Below, in pieces: positions 17,584 to 26,749 of a stretch of 64,000 nt of DNA. Position 1 is the first letter of the stretch; each line of letters opens with the position of its first letter. Position numbers and translations under genes: made by a program. The notes under the pieces were generated by a model. The model had not been told where the DNA came from and did no database searches. It saw only the letters and a program-made list of their open reading frames with translations. The DNA is from Pseudobutyrivibrio sp. (lineage in GTDB: Bacteria; Bacillota; Clostridia; Lachnospirales; Lachnospiraceae). Location: contig JAFYYR010000002.1 of NCBI GenBank assembly GCA_017557435.1, forward strand, positions 1-64,000. The letters are read 5' to 3'.

Positions 17584-18705
17584 ATGGTTAATTTAAAGAA
17601 TTGCAGTATCGAAAAATTATATAATATATGTAAGAAAAGGCGAATGTTTTTGTTTGGACTATCTAAAACGCTAGATTCTCAGATTGTATATAGAACACCA
17701 GATTATGACGTTAGAGAAGTCGCAGATGGAATAATAGATAATGATATTAATAAGCATGGAAACATAATAGAAACTACATCAGGAAAGCAACTAAAAATTT
17801 ATTCATTAGAAAAAATAAAAAATGGTATTAGGCCAACGGATATAGTGTTGATTACTTCTATTCATTATTGTGAATTAATAGAACAACTTGATGCAGAAAG
17901 AAGTTTTGATCAGATTGATTGTTATATATTATATTTTGTTAATGACTGTATGGATGCATTTACAGATGTGAATGTTCTCAGAAAAGCAGATCATAAATCA
18001 TATATAATTCCACCAATAATTCACTTTTGTTGGTTTGGACAGAAACAAATTCCAGAAAAATATTTAGAGTACATGAGTACATGGAAAAAGTATTGTCCAA
18101 ATTATGAGATAGTAAAATGGGATGAAACTAATTTTGATGTAAATCAGCATCCGTATACTAAATGGGCATATGAAAATGAAAAATGGCCTTTTATCTCGGA
18201 TTATGCAAGATTAAATGTATTGTTTAATCATGGTGGTATTTATCTAGATACTGATGTTGAACTAATAAAAAGCTTAGATGATTTAAGAAGATACAGGGCA
18301 TTTATAGGGTATGAATCGTATCAGATGGTGGCGACTGGCTTGGGGATAGGAGCTTGTAAAGGAAATAGTATTATAAAGGAAATGTTGGATGATTATGACA
18401 ATGTTGATATTAATCACATAAGCGATTATCCATGTACGGTATATCAGTCGAATTATCTTGAAAAAAGGGGGTTGAGAAGAAATAATACATTTCAAATATT
18501 AGACGATGGTGAATGTGTAGTACTTCCTTCGGATTATCTTTGTGGAATAAGGCTGTATACACGCGTACGACAGATTACAGAACATACAGTTTCTCTTCAC
18601 CATTATCTTGGAAACTGGGCTGGAGAGCAGCAATATACCGAGAAAGAGATTTATGATAAGAATTTGATGTTATGGAAAAGAATAGAGGAAAATATCATTG
18701 AATAA
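17584..18705 (+). CDS. GT32-type glycosyltransferase with N-terminal Rossmann module (second copy)
   Basis: The protein has 373 residues. Residues about 18-120 carry a divergent form of the shared module (RRMFLFGLSKTLD, ADGIIDNDINKHG, DIVLITSIHY). Residues about 140-373 are a GT32-like domain with PPIIHFCWFGQKQIPEKY, WPFISDYARLNVL and the DTD metal site in GGIYLDTDVELI. It is a paralogue of the 11076 enzyme with the same domain order. It is three bases from the previous gene and overlaps the next by eight. Confidence 0.85.
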   Translation: MVNLKNCSIEKLYNICKKRRMFLFGLSKTLDSQIVYRTPDYDVREVADGIIDNDINKHGNIIETTSGKQLKIYSLEKIKNGIRPTDIVLITSIHYCELIEQLDAERSFDQIDCYILYFVNDCMDAFTDVNVLRKADHKSYIIPPIIHFCWFGQKQIPEKYLEYMSTWKKYCPNYEIVKWDETNFDVNQHPYTKWAYENEKWPFISDYARLNVLFNHGGIYLDTDVELIKSLDDLRRYRAFIGYESYQMVATGLGIGACKGNSIIKEMLDDYDNVDINHISDYPCTVYQSNYLEKRGLRRNNTFQILDDGECVVLPSDYLCGIRLYTRVRQITEHTVSLHHYLGNWAGEQQYTEKEIYDKNLMLWKRIEENIIE

Positions 18706-19813
18706 AAATTTTGTATTGTTACTTACAGGAACTATAAAACCGTTTGAAGGTATTCCTTATCTAAAAATTAAGGATTATGAAACAAGAAAAAAACAATACT
18801 TGGAAACAATTCATTATTATGTGAAGAATAGGGTTTCAAATAATATAGTTTTTTGTGAGAATTCAAATGAAAATCTGGATAAAGAACTAACGCCTATTAA
18901 ATTACTTGCTCAAAAAAATAGTATTAAATTCGAATACATAACTTTTCAAGGTAGTAAAAAGACTATTAAAATCGGTAAATCATATGGTGAATCGGAAATT
19001 ATAGATTATGCAATGAGTAATAGTAGTTTAATGAAGAAAAATAAATATTTTATTAAAGTCACTGGAAGAATTATCATTACTAATATTACATTATTAAGAT
19101 TAATTATAAAGGATTATAAATCATATTTCTTAACATATGGCGATACAGTCTTAAATAACGTAGATACAAGATGTTTTTGTATGCCTATAGATGTATATAA
19201 AAGACATTTTGCAAATATATATTTAAAAAGGAATGTTAAAACGGAAACTTCCATAGAACAGTTATATGCTGAAGAAATGAAGGCTGGATATATTAACCTT
19301 TCATCTATACCAATTAGATTGAATTATACTGGCGTGTCAGGAGGACAAGGTGGAGTTTATGAAACCAGTAAAATAGAGCTGGTAATAGATTCACTTGATA
19401 AATTGATACGTACAAGATTTGGCAGTAGATTGTATTTGGAATATGGTGGTTTATTTCAAAGTGATATGATTATTCCACCAAACGTATGGAATAATTATTT
19501 CAAAATAATTGAAAATAAAAGGATAATAATATGCGGTGCAGCAATGTATGGATGTTGGTTTTTTAATACAGCAAGAAAAAAAACAAAAGTGGTTGGTTGG
19601 GCCGATAAATCTTTTAATAAAATAAAAAAAATAATGCATTATCATATTGAATCTTATGAAAGTGTCGTGACGAAAAAATTTGATTATGTAGTAATTGCTG
19701 TTTATAGCAATAAAGCATTTGAAGAGATACAAGAGATTTTAGTTAATTATGGAGTGGAAAAAAAGAAAATAATTAATGTGGGGAGTATATTCAATGAATG
19801 CATGGGCAGGTAG
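18698..19813 (+). CDS. Putative glycosyltransferase of unassigned family with C-terminal Rossmann module
   Basis: The 371-residue protein has a TTG start at 18698 supported by AGAGGA eight bases upstream, overlapping the preceding gene by eight bases. The N-terminal ~260 residues are not confidently assignable; segments such as KYFIKVTGRIIITN and DTRCFCMPIDVYK suggest a GT-A-like fold. Residues about 272-371 (KRIIICGAAMYGCWFF, VVGWADKSFNK, DYVVIAVYS) are the shared module. A glycosyltransferase role is inferred from context. Confidence 0.55.
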   Translation: MNKNFVLLLTGTIKPFEGIPYLKIKDYETRKKQYLETIHYYVKNRVSNNIVFCENSNENLDKELTPIKLLAQKNSIKFEYITFQGSKKTIKIGKSYGESEIIDYAMSNSSLMKKNKYFIKVTGRIIITNITLLRLIIKDYKSYFLTYGDTVLNNVDTRCFCMPIDVYKRHFANIYLKRNVKTETSIEQLYAEEMKAGYINLSSIPIRLNYTGVSGGQGGVYETSKIELVIDSLDKLIRTRFGSRLYLEYGGLFQSDMIIPPNVWNNYFKIIENKRIIICGAAMYGCWFFNTARKKTKVVGWADKSFNKIKKIMHYHIESYESVVTKKFDYVVIAVYSNKAFEEIQEILVNYGVEKKKIINVGSIFNECMGR

Positions 19814-19837
19814 TTTGATATAAAAAACGAGGTGGAA

Positions 19838-20950
19838 ATGAAAAGGGTAGTTTTATTTGCGTATTATAATGAAAGGGGAATAGTAGATGAAGCAACTATA
19901 TACTTGCTTAAATCATTAAGAACAATTTGTGAAGCAGTGATAGTAGTAGTAAATGGAAGGATTATAGACAAAGATAAAAAACGATTAAATGAAATTGCTA
20001 GCAAAATCTATGAAAGAAATAATAGAGGTTATGATTGGGGTGCATATAAAGATTACATTTTAAAATATGGAAAAGAACTAGTAGATAAATATGATGAATT
20101 GATACTATCAAATAACTCATATTGGGGTCCTTTTTTTCCGTGGGATGAGAGCTTTGCTTTAATGGAAAAAGTTGATGTGGATTTTTGGGGAATCACACGC
20201 TATCCCGAATCACGGGGAGATAAAATAGATGAACACATTCAGGGCTATTTCATAGTAATACGTAAGAATATGTTGCAAAGCAGAGATTTTATCGAGTTTT
20301 GGAGAAAAATTAAATATGCAAATAGCTACTCTGAAGCTGTAAGGTATAATGAGATATATTTTACAACCTATAACAAAAATATTGGATACTCGTATGGTGC
20401 GTTAATTGATTTCAGAAGCGGGGATAAAAAAAGAGGATATGATTCGACATATGCAGAACATCCATTTAAAAATATCATTGACTTGAAGATTCCTATTTTG
20501 AAAAAGACAGAAGTGAATCCATTTAAAAATATAGAAGAAATACAAGAGTTCTTTGAATGGGTTGAGGGGAATTCTATGTATCCATTAGAGATATTGTTAA
20601 ATTCTTTAAAAAATATGGATGAATCTAATCTGATATCACCGTATGGTTTTTTGGAATTAGAGAATTTTTGTCGCACTCATGAAAAAATATATTTAGCAGG
20701 TGCAGGCTTTTTGGGACATAGAATAGAAAAGTATCTAAACTCGAAATCAATTGAGATAAAGGGGTTTTTGGTTACGGAAAAGAAAAAAGATGATGAACAA
20801 AATATTATTGAGTGGAATAATATTGCTTTAGAAGGAAATGAAGGAGTTATAATTTGTAGTCGAAAGTATTCCGAAGCAATATTAAAAATAGCAAAAATAA
20901 AAATATCAGAAGAAAATATACTGGTGCCAAGAAATACTCGAAAAATATAG
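19838..20950 (+). CDS. RgpF-type (rhamnan synthesis F) protein with C-terminal Rossmann module
   Basis: The protein has 370 residues from ATG 19838, which has GAGG at 19829-19832. Residues 1-230 match the RgpF family (VVLFAYYNERGIVDEATIYLL, NNRGYDWGAYKDYI, LSNNSYWGPFFP, GITRYPE, HIQGYFIVIRK). RgpF acts in assembly of rhamnose-glucose polysaccharides, apparently as a glycosyltransferase. Residues about 283-370 (KIYLAGAGFLGHRIEKYL, IKGFLVTEKK, GVIICSRK) are the shared module. No rhamnose nucleotide pathway genes are in the window. Confidence 0.85.
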   Translation: MKRVVLFAYYNERGIVDEATIYLLKSLRTICEAVIVVVNGRIIDKDKKRLNEIASKIYERNNRGYDWGAYKDYILKYGKELVDKYDELILSNNSYWGPFFPWDESFALMEKVDVDFWGITRYPESRGDKIDEHIQGYFIVIRKNMLQSRDFIEFWRKIKYANSYSEAVRYNEIYFTTYNKNIGYSYGALIDFRSGDKKRGYDSTYAEHPFKNIIDLKIPILKKTEVNPFKNIEEIQEFFEWVEGNSMYPLEILLNSLKNMDESNLISPYGFLELENFCRTHEKIYLAGAGFLGHRIEKYLNSKSIEIKGFLVTEKKKDDEQNIIEWNNIALEGNEGVIICSRKYSEAILKIAKIKISEENILVPRNTRKI

Positions 20951-20967
20951 AAAACTAGGAGAAAAAG

Positions 20968-21930
20968 ATGGGGAAGAAGATATTAGTATATGGGTTGGGG
21001 GAGAGATTTGAACGATATAGAGATATACTAACTAATTCGAATTGTTTAGGCGGTGAAATAGTGGCTTTTTGTGACAAAAATCCCAAAAAAAATATTTCTA
21101 GATATATAAAACCTCAAAATATTAAAGATTTAATAATAGATTTAGTAATAGTAACATGTGCAGAATATGAGACGGTAACGAAATATTTAAGAGAAGAGAT
21201 TGGGATAAAAGAAGAAATAATTAGCTTTTTTGATTATATGTACAAAGAATGGAATGTTGATAGGAGAGCTGTGAAATTTCTGAATCCCGCGTTTATATCA
21301 GAAGTTTTATTGGTTGATAGATTAGTAAGTATAAATAGTTTTTTGGAGATAGGAGCAAATTTTGCTCAAGATGCCACATTAGTGAAGAAACTATGCAATA
21401 TTCAAGATGATAATATAACAGTTTTTGAAGCGCATCCAGATTTATTTAAAGAAATCAGCAATAGATATAATTACAATGCGTACAATTACGCCGTATCAAA
21501 TTCTGATGGGAAAACACATTTTATCATTTGCGATATTGATAAGGTTAAAAATAATGGTATGTCAAGCTTGAAGTATTCAAAAGCCCTTTACAAAGATAAT
21601 GATTATAGTGAAGTTGAGATAGATAAGATTAGAATCGATTCTATATGGAATGATTTAAAACTTAAAGAAATTGATTTTTGCAAGATTGATGTTGAAGGTA
21701 ACACTTGGGAAGTATTAAAAGGTTTTGGCAATAAGATAAGAAATGTTAAATGTTTTCAAATAGAAGCAGATTATTACCCTTATTGGGAGAACGAAGTGTT
21801 AGCTAAAGAGATTTTTTCATTTTTAAATGAGAATGGATTTGAAATGATAAAGCTAAATGCGACTGATGATTTAAAAGAAACAGATTCTTTGTGGTTAAGA
21901 AGAGATTTAATGGGGTTTGAAAAATTATAA
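20968..21930 (+). CDS. FkbM-family methyltransferase with N-terminal Rossmann module (second copy)
   Basis: The protein has 320 residues. Residues about 3-95 (KKILVYGLGERFERY, IVAFCDKNPK, DLVIVTCAEYE) are the shared module. Residues about 115-315 are a FkbM-like methyltransferase with FLEIGANFAQDATLV, VFEAHPDLFKEI and FCKIDVEGNTWEVLKGF. It has the same domain order as the 15020 gene but is quite divergent, so the two probably methylate different positions. GGAGAAA precedes the ATG. Confidence 0.85.
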   Translation: MGKKILVYGLGERFERYRDILTNSNCLGGEIVAFCDKNPKKNISRYIKPQNIKDLIIDLVIVTCAEYETVTKYLREEIGIKEEIISFFDYMYKEWNVDRRAVKFLNPAFISEVLLVDRLVSINSFLEIGANFAQDATLVKKLCNIQDDNITVFEAHPDLFKEISNRYNYNAYNYAVSNSDGKTHFIICDIDKVKNNGMSSLKYSKALYKDNDYSEVEIDKIRIDSIWNDLKLKEIDFCKIDVEGNTWEVLKGFGNKIRNVKCFQIEADYYPYWENEVLAKEIFSFLNENGFEMIKLNATDDLKETDSLWLRRDLMGFEKL

Positions 21931-21970
21931 AGAATAATTGTATCATTATTCATGTGAGGAAAATTGTACG

Positions 21971-23029
21971 ATGAAAAAAGCTATAGTAATGAACGATTTT
22001 GATATATCAGATGGTTTTATTTGGTTTATACATACGAGTTACAATTGCATCGTTAAATACGATATTGTGCGCAATAAAGCATTTTATGAATCATACATTC
22101 CAGAAGAATATAAGGGTAAATATACTTATAAATCATTATTTGCAGATGGCAAAACAATAGTAATAATACCTAATCAGTCAAATTTTATATTGATATATGA
22201 TATTAGTGGAAAGAAATTTAGCAAAATAGAAGTATCAACTGAAAAGTATAAATATGGCTATTTTAGGTTGGGAAAAAGGATAGATAATTATATTTATTTG
22301 ATGCCCTCTCAATATGAGTATGTTTGTAAGTACGACATGAATACAAATAATTTAGTACACCTTTTTAATTGGAAATTGATTAGAAAAAATTATTCTAAAG
22401 ATAGTTATATTTGTGATGCATCGATACAAGACAACAAATATGCTTCATTTATAGTTAAACCACAGAATGATATAGTAATACTTTCTTTAACAAATACGGA
22501 TGATTACTATGTCATTAAAGGAGATGATGGGGCAAATTATACAACTTTATGTTCAATTAATAATTATATATATATAAGGGATGAGAAACGAGGTGAAATT
22601 ATTGTAATTGACAATGATCAAAGAAAAATTATCGAGAGAAAAAAAGATATTACAGATGACTTATATTATTTGTATTCATATAAAAATGAATACTTAATGA
22701 TAGATGAAATAACAAATCCACGAATGACTATTTTTGATGAGAATCTTAATAAATGCTATGAATATAACTCAGATAATGAGTCCAATGAAGAATATTGTTA
22801 TTTGGAATATACAGACAAATTAAATTATAAGGGAGAAGCAATTTGGTTTAGTAATTCAAGTAGTGAATTAGTGTTTATTAATAATGAGTTTATTGGAAAA
22901 ACTATGAAGATTTACATAGATGAGGAAGATAATACATTTAGAGAAAATTTATTGCTTAATTGTGGAATTATTGAGGAAAATGGATACATAAATTTAGATG
23001 ATTTTATACAAGTTTGTAAGAATTATTAG
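21971..23029 (+). CDS. Predicted beta-propeller-like protein of unknown function
   Basis: The protein has 352 residues from ATG 21971, preceded by GAGGA; an upstream TTG frame from 21938 is less likely. The sequence is a series of short beta-strand repeats rich in Tyr and Asn (IWFIHTSYNCIVKYDIV, KTIVIIPNQSNFILIYDI, YIYLMPSQYEYVCKYDM), as in WD/Kelch-like propellers. There is no signal peptide, transmembrane helix or Rossmann module. The family is not recognised. Its position inside the glycan operon suggests a scaffold or a sugar-binding role. Confidence 0.55.
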   Translation: MKKAIVMNDFDISDGFIWFIHTSYNCIVKYDIVRNKAFYESYIPEEYKGKYTYKSLFADGKTIVIIPNQSNFILIYDISGKKFSKIEVSTEKYKYGYFRLGKRIDNYIYLMPSQYEYVCKYDMNTNNLVHLFNWKLIRKNYSKDSYICDASIQDNKYASFIVKPQNDIVILSLTNTDDYYVIKGDDGANYTTLCSINNYIYIRDEKRGEIIVIDNDQRKIIERKKDITDDLYYLYSYKNEYLMIDEITNPRMTIFDENLNKCYEYNSDNESNEEYCYLEYTDKLNYKGEAIWFSNSSSELVFINNEFIGKTMKIYIDEEDNTFRENLLLNCGIIEENGYINLDDFIQVCKNY

Positions 23030-23049
23030 TAAATTAGTTGGAGGATATT

Positions 23050-23544
23050 ATGGTTTTAATAATAGTTTTAATTATATTGGGGATATTAGATATTTTTTTT
23101 ATTTTAAGGTTAAAAAATGTCAACTCTCAATATAAAAGAACACAATTATCATTGGAAAGAGTAAAGATAAATGAACAGATATTGAAGGAGTGGTTATTAC
23201 TAAAACAAATGGATATAAGAATATGTGATTGGTTAAGAGACAACAATATTCATAATATAGCAATTTATGGATTTGGAGATTTAGGGCAAGCATTATATAA
23301 CGAAGTAAAAAGAGACAGTATAGAATGTAGTTATATAATAGACAAAAATTATTTCAATATAGTATGTGAGGCAAAAACAATAGGGCTTGATGATATCTAT
23401 GAACTAGATGTTGATGCAATAATAATAAGTGTAATTAATTATTATGATGAAATTGAGTCAGAAATAATGAAAAGGTGTAAATTGCCCATTATCTCACTGG
23501 AAGACATCATATATGGAGTTGGAATAAATGATGACAAGCAATAG
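23050..23544 (+). CDS. Membrane-anchored stand-alone Rossmann-module protein
   Basis: The protein has 164 residues from ATG 23050, with GGAGG at 23040-23044. Residues 1-21 form a single transmembrane helix, about 22-60 a helical linker, and about 67-164 only the island's Rossmann-like module (IHNIAIYGFGDLGQALY, CSYIIDKNYFN, DAIIISVI). It has no catalytic domain. A membrane-bound copy of the module alone suggests a job in recruitment or assembly. It overlaps the next gene by 17 bases. Confidence 0.65.
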   Translation: MVLIIVLIILGILDIFFILRLKNVNSQYKRTQLSLERVKINEQILKEWLLLKQMDIRICDWLRDNNIHNIAIYGFGDLGQALYNEVKRDSIECSYIIDKNYFNIVCEAKTIGLDDIYELDVDAIIISVINYYDEIESEIMKRCKLPIISLEDIIYGVGINDDKQ

Positions 23545-24469
23545 ATTATGTATAATTACCTGGGTCTACGGGCAGAAATATCAGGGATGGATACCGTTAT
23601 ATATATATTCTATAAAAAAAAACTATCCAGAATATGATATTAAGATTTTAACCGAAAAGAAATTATCATTAAATATCGAAAGACTCATTAACAAATATAA
23701 TTTAGCATCGCAGGCAGAAATAATAAAGTTTGAAGATAAATGTATAGAATACTGTCACAATAACATAGAGAAGAGATGTTTAAGATGGTTGGTTAATTTC
23801 GAAGAATTATCTGAGAAATATGAGTATATTTATATAGGCGACATTGATATATATATTTGTGGGGAAGTGCCATCATTATTAGAGCAACATAAAAATAATA
23901 TGTTGAAATTAAGAAATAGAACTTATAGTAATGTAGTCAGATTAAGTGTCAAAGATTATATAAAAAATAAGAAAAAAATGGATAAAAGTTTATTATTTAG
24001 GCTTACTGGACTGCATTTTACCAAAACAGAACAATATTTTAAGAACGTAAAAAGAAATCAGGAAATAATAAAAAAATATTTAAAAGGAAAAAGAAATAAG
24101 ATAATAGATAAATTATTTTTTAATGATGATGAAAGATGCTTGTGGCTTGTAAACTTATTTAACGGAGAAAAATATCCCAAAGGCTCTTACCAGTTATCTG
24201 ATAAGGTTTTTAGGCCATATCATGGTGTGCATTTTGCAATTGGAAGAGAACTTAATATTTATAACAAGATGAGAGAAGAAAGTAATATTAAAGATATGCA
24301 TAAGTATTTTCTTAAATTTGTTGATGACTACAATGCAGATGAAACATTAAGGGCGTTGATATGGGATAGTCCTTTTTATATTTTGCGGCAAATATCAAAT
24401 GTATGTGTGTTTTGGGAGAGCGAATTTAGTAAAAATGAAATTAGAGATAGCAAATCCTTTTTACAATAA
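23528..24469 (+). CDS. Putative GT-A fold glycosyltransferase
   Basis: The 313-residue protein starts at ATG 23528 or the adjacent ATG 23531. N-terminal strands (LCIITWVYGQKYQGWIPLYIYSIKK, YDIKILTEKK) and a DxD-type site in YIYIGDIDIYICGEV near residue 100 suggest a GT-A glycosyltransferase, perhaps GT8-like. FRPYHGVHFAIGRE may be the acceptor end. It lacks the Rossmann module. The neighbouring genes overlap at both ends, implying tight translational coupling. Confidence 0.65.
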   Translation: MMTSNRLCIITWVYGQKYQGWIPLYIYSIKKNYPEYDIKILTEKKLSLNIERLINKYNLASQAEIIKFEDKCIEYCHNNIEKRCLRWLVNFEELSEKYEYIYIGDIDIYICGEVPSLLEQHKNNMLKLRNRTYSNVVRLSVKDYIKNKKKMDKSLLFRLTGLHFTKTEQYFKNVKRNQEIIKKYLKGKRNKIIDKLFFNDDERCLWLVNLFNGEKYPKGSYQLSDKVFRPYHGVHFAIGRELNIYNKMREESNIKDMHKYFLKFVDDYNADETLRALIWDSPFYILRQISNVCVFWESEFSKNEIRDSKSFLQ

Positions 24470-26003
24470 TAATTTTGCTAATAAAAAGATAATGATAATA
24501 ATTCCGCATCAGGATGATGAATTATTCCTATGTGGAACAATACTTGGTGCGTTAAAGCAAGTGAATTGTAAAATAAGTGTTGTGTTTGTTACCAATGGGG
24601 ATTATAGCAACTGTTTTGTTAAAAGAAAGCACGAAGCAATAAAAGCCTTAAGCAAATATGGCGTAGAGAAGAACAGCATAATATTTCTAGGCTATGGGGA
24701 TCAATATGATACACCATACGGTCATATTTATAATGCGCCAGAAGATTTGGTAGTAGTATCAAAATCAAATCATGTGCAAACCTTTGGTGAAGATAATATA
24801 TATGGAAATAACATTCATCATCAATACACTCGCAGGAATATTTATAATGATATAAAAGAAACAATACAAAAAATACATCCGGATGTATTTTTTTATAATG
24901 ATTTGGATTGGCATCCTGACCATAGAGCAGTTTCACTATTGGTAGATAGAGCATTAGGGGAAATATTAAAACAGGAAATTGTATATAGACCTATGGTATT
25001 TAAAGGATTCGTTTACTATTTGGGATGGGATGGTCGATTTGATTATACGCCTATCAATCTTTCATCTACGAAAAAGCCTAATCGGATATATAGTTGTGAC
25101 AAACGGTTTGAATTTGGAAATCCATATTTAAAATGGAATGAACGAATAAGATTTCCAGTTGATAATCATCTATTAAAAACAAAAAAAAATATTTTATTTA
25201 GAGCCATTAATCAATATCGTTTTTCCCAAAATGCAAAAAAATATTTTTTCAGCATGATGAATTCGGATGCTGTTTTTTGGAAAAAGGAAACAAATAATTG
25301 GGCGTTATCAGCTTCTGTAAATGTGAGTAGTGGAGAGGCAAGCTTTCTTAATGATTTTATGATTATTGATTCAAATAACATAGCAAAACGAAAAATGCAA
25401 TATGATGCAGGAGTTTGGTTTCCGGATAGCGACGATAAGAATCCAATGATAACCTTTATGCTGAATGAAAGTAAAGCGGTAAACAAGTTAGTCTTCTATA
25501 GAGACATATATAGTTATGGTTGTGGTGAGATATTTATAGATATTAACTTTGTAGTTGATGAAAATTATAGGACCCTGACGGAAAAATATAAGTTAAAAAT
25601 AGGAAAATATGATGTTAAAGGTGTATTATCTCTTTCACGTAGTATAAAAATAAAAGCGATAAATATAAATGTTACAGGCGAATGTAGATATGGGTTCTCG
25701 GAAATAGAAATATTGAGCGAAGAAAAGTGGAAGTTTAATAAATTGATGGTCGGAAATGATTTTATATATCATTACTATGTTACAAAAAAATGTAATAAAT
25801 TACCACTGACGGTATATCAAGGGGATAAGTTGGATGATTATAAAATAAATTTGATAGTTAGTAAAAATAATAAAGAATATGTAACATTAAAAAATGACGT
25901 ACTATATATGAAAAGTGGATTTAAAAAATGCGAATTATTATTACAAAGTTGTAACCATAGGGAAGTGTGGGATAAGGTCATAATTGAAAGAAGGGCAAGA
26001 TAA
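24435..26003 (+). CDS. PIG-L family deacetylase with C-terminal beta-sandwich
   Basis: The protein has 522 residues from ATG 24435; an upstream ATG at 24399 lies inside the previous gene. Residues about 17-200 are a LmbE/PIG-L zinc deacetylase: PHQDDE at 24-29 (usual form PHPDDE) and the metal-binding HPDH at 160-163. The family removes N-acetyl groups from GlcNAc-type sugars. Residues about 310-430 look like a discoidin/F5-8C-type beta-sandwich ending in YGFSEIEIL, which may bind carbohydrate. The last ~90 residues are unassigned. It probably de-N-acetylates a sugar of the glycan. Confidence 0.82.
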   Translation: MKLEIANPFYNNNFANKKIMIIIPHQDDELFLCGTILGALKQVNCKISVVFVTNGDYSNCFVKRKHEAIKALSKYGVEKNSIIFLGYGDQYDTPYGHIYNAPEDLVVVSKSNHVQTFGEDNIYGNNIHHQYTRRNIYNDIKETIQKIHPDVFFYNDLDWHPDHRAVSLLVDRALGEILKQEIVYRPMVFKGFVYYLGWDGRFDYTPINLSSTKKPNRIYSCDKRFEFGNPYLKWNERIRFPVDNHLLKTKKNILFRAINQYRFSQNAKKYFFSMMNSDAVFWKKETNNWALSASVNVSSGEASFLNDFMIIDSNNIAKRKMQYDAGVWFPDSDDKNPMITFMLNESKAVNKLVFYRDIYSYGCGEIFIDINFVVDENYRTLTEKYKLKIGKYDVKGVLSLSRSIKIKAININVTGECRYGFSEIEILSEEKWKFNKLMVGNDFIYHYYVTKKCNKLPLTVYQGDKLDDYKINLIVSKNNKEYVTLKNDVLYMKSGFKKCELLLQSCNHREVWDKVIIERRAR

Positions 26004-26045
26004 TAGAATAATCATGCGCTAACAGTTCTATTGGAGGATTAGAAG

Positions 26046-26729
26046 TTGCGAAAAGTAATAATAATGTTAATAAGATGGAATTTGATTATTAGTCATCATT
26101 TGATGAGATTTGTTCACCATAGGACATTGGATGAAGCAACAGATAGAGTTTATATAGATAAATATGTTGAATCCTGTATCGAATATATAAAAGAGAGTCC
26201 GAATATATTGGAATTTGATGGGGGAAAAGTCTATGCAGAAAGGATATTACAAAAGAGAGGTGGTATTGTTACATACGCTACTAAGCGCGGCAGAATAGAA
26301 CATAATAACAATATAGGTTTAGAATTAGATTTAAACATAGATAAAAAATATTCTGGTACTCAAAAATATGATGTGATAATAGCTACGCAAGTAATTAGTT
26401 CTTTTGTGGATCCAATTTCAGTTTTAATGATTTTAAGGGAAATGCTTGTAGAAGATGGATTATTAATAATTACAACATCAGGTCCTTCATATCCTAGAAT
26501 TAGGGGGCAAGTAAATTTTTTTTCAAAAGAGGGATTAGTCAAAGTTTGTAGCTCAGTATTTACGCGTAAAAATATATTTAATGTTCAATCATATGGGGAC
26601 TATTTATCTTCAATTTGCATGATGAATTATGTAGATAAACGTATTTTTATGAATCATGAAGTTGAAAATAGTGATTATAAGCACGATGTGATAGTTGGTT
26701 GTCTGTGTAAAAATTATAGAAATATTTAA
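26046..26729 (+). CDS. Divergent class I methyltransferase-like protein
   Basis: The 227-residue protein has a TTG start supported by GGAGG at 26033-26037. The later methyltransferase motifs are visible (YDVIIATQVISSFVDP, LREMLVEDGLLIITTSG, VNFFSKEGL), but the usual glycine-rich SAM motif is replaced by LEFDGGKVYAERIL. It could be an active divergent enzyme or a degenerate partner. The region is very AT-rich, like its neighbours. It is 42 bases from the PIG-L gene. Confidence 0.6.
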   Translation: MRKVIIMLIRWNLIISHHLMRFVHHRTLDEATDRVYIDKYVESCIEYIKESPNILEFDGGKVYAERILQKRGGIVTYATKRGRIEHNNNIGLELDLNIDKKYSGTQKYDVIIATQVISSFVDPISVLMILREMLVEDGLLIITTSGPSYPRIRGQVNFFSKEGLVKVCSSVFTRKNIFNVQSYGDYLSSICMMNYVDKRIFMNHEVENSDYKHDVIVGCLCKNYRNI

Positions 26730-26749
26730 TTTGCTGAGGAAAATATTGT

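Noticed and set aside
24619-24954. 111-residue minus-strand frame
   Set aside because: It is a shadow of the PIG-L gene in AT-rich DNA, with no ribosome site or recognisable domain.
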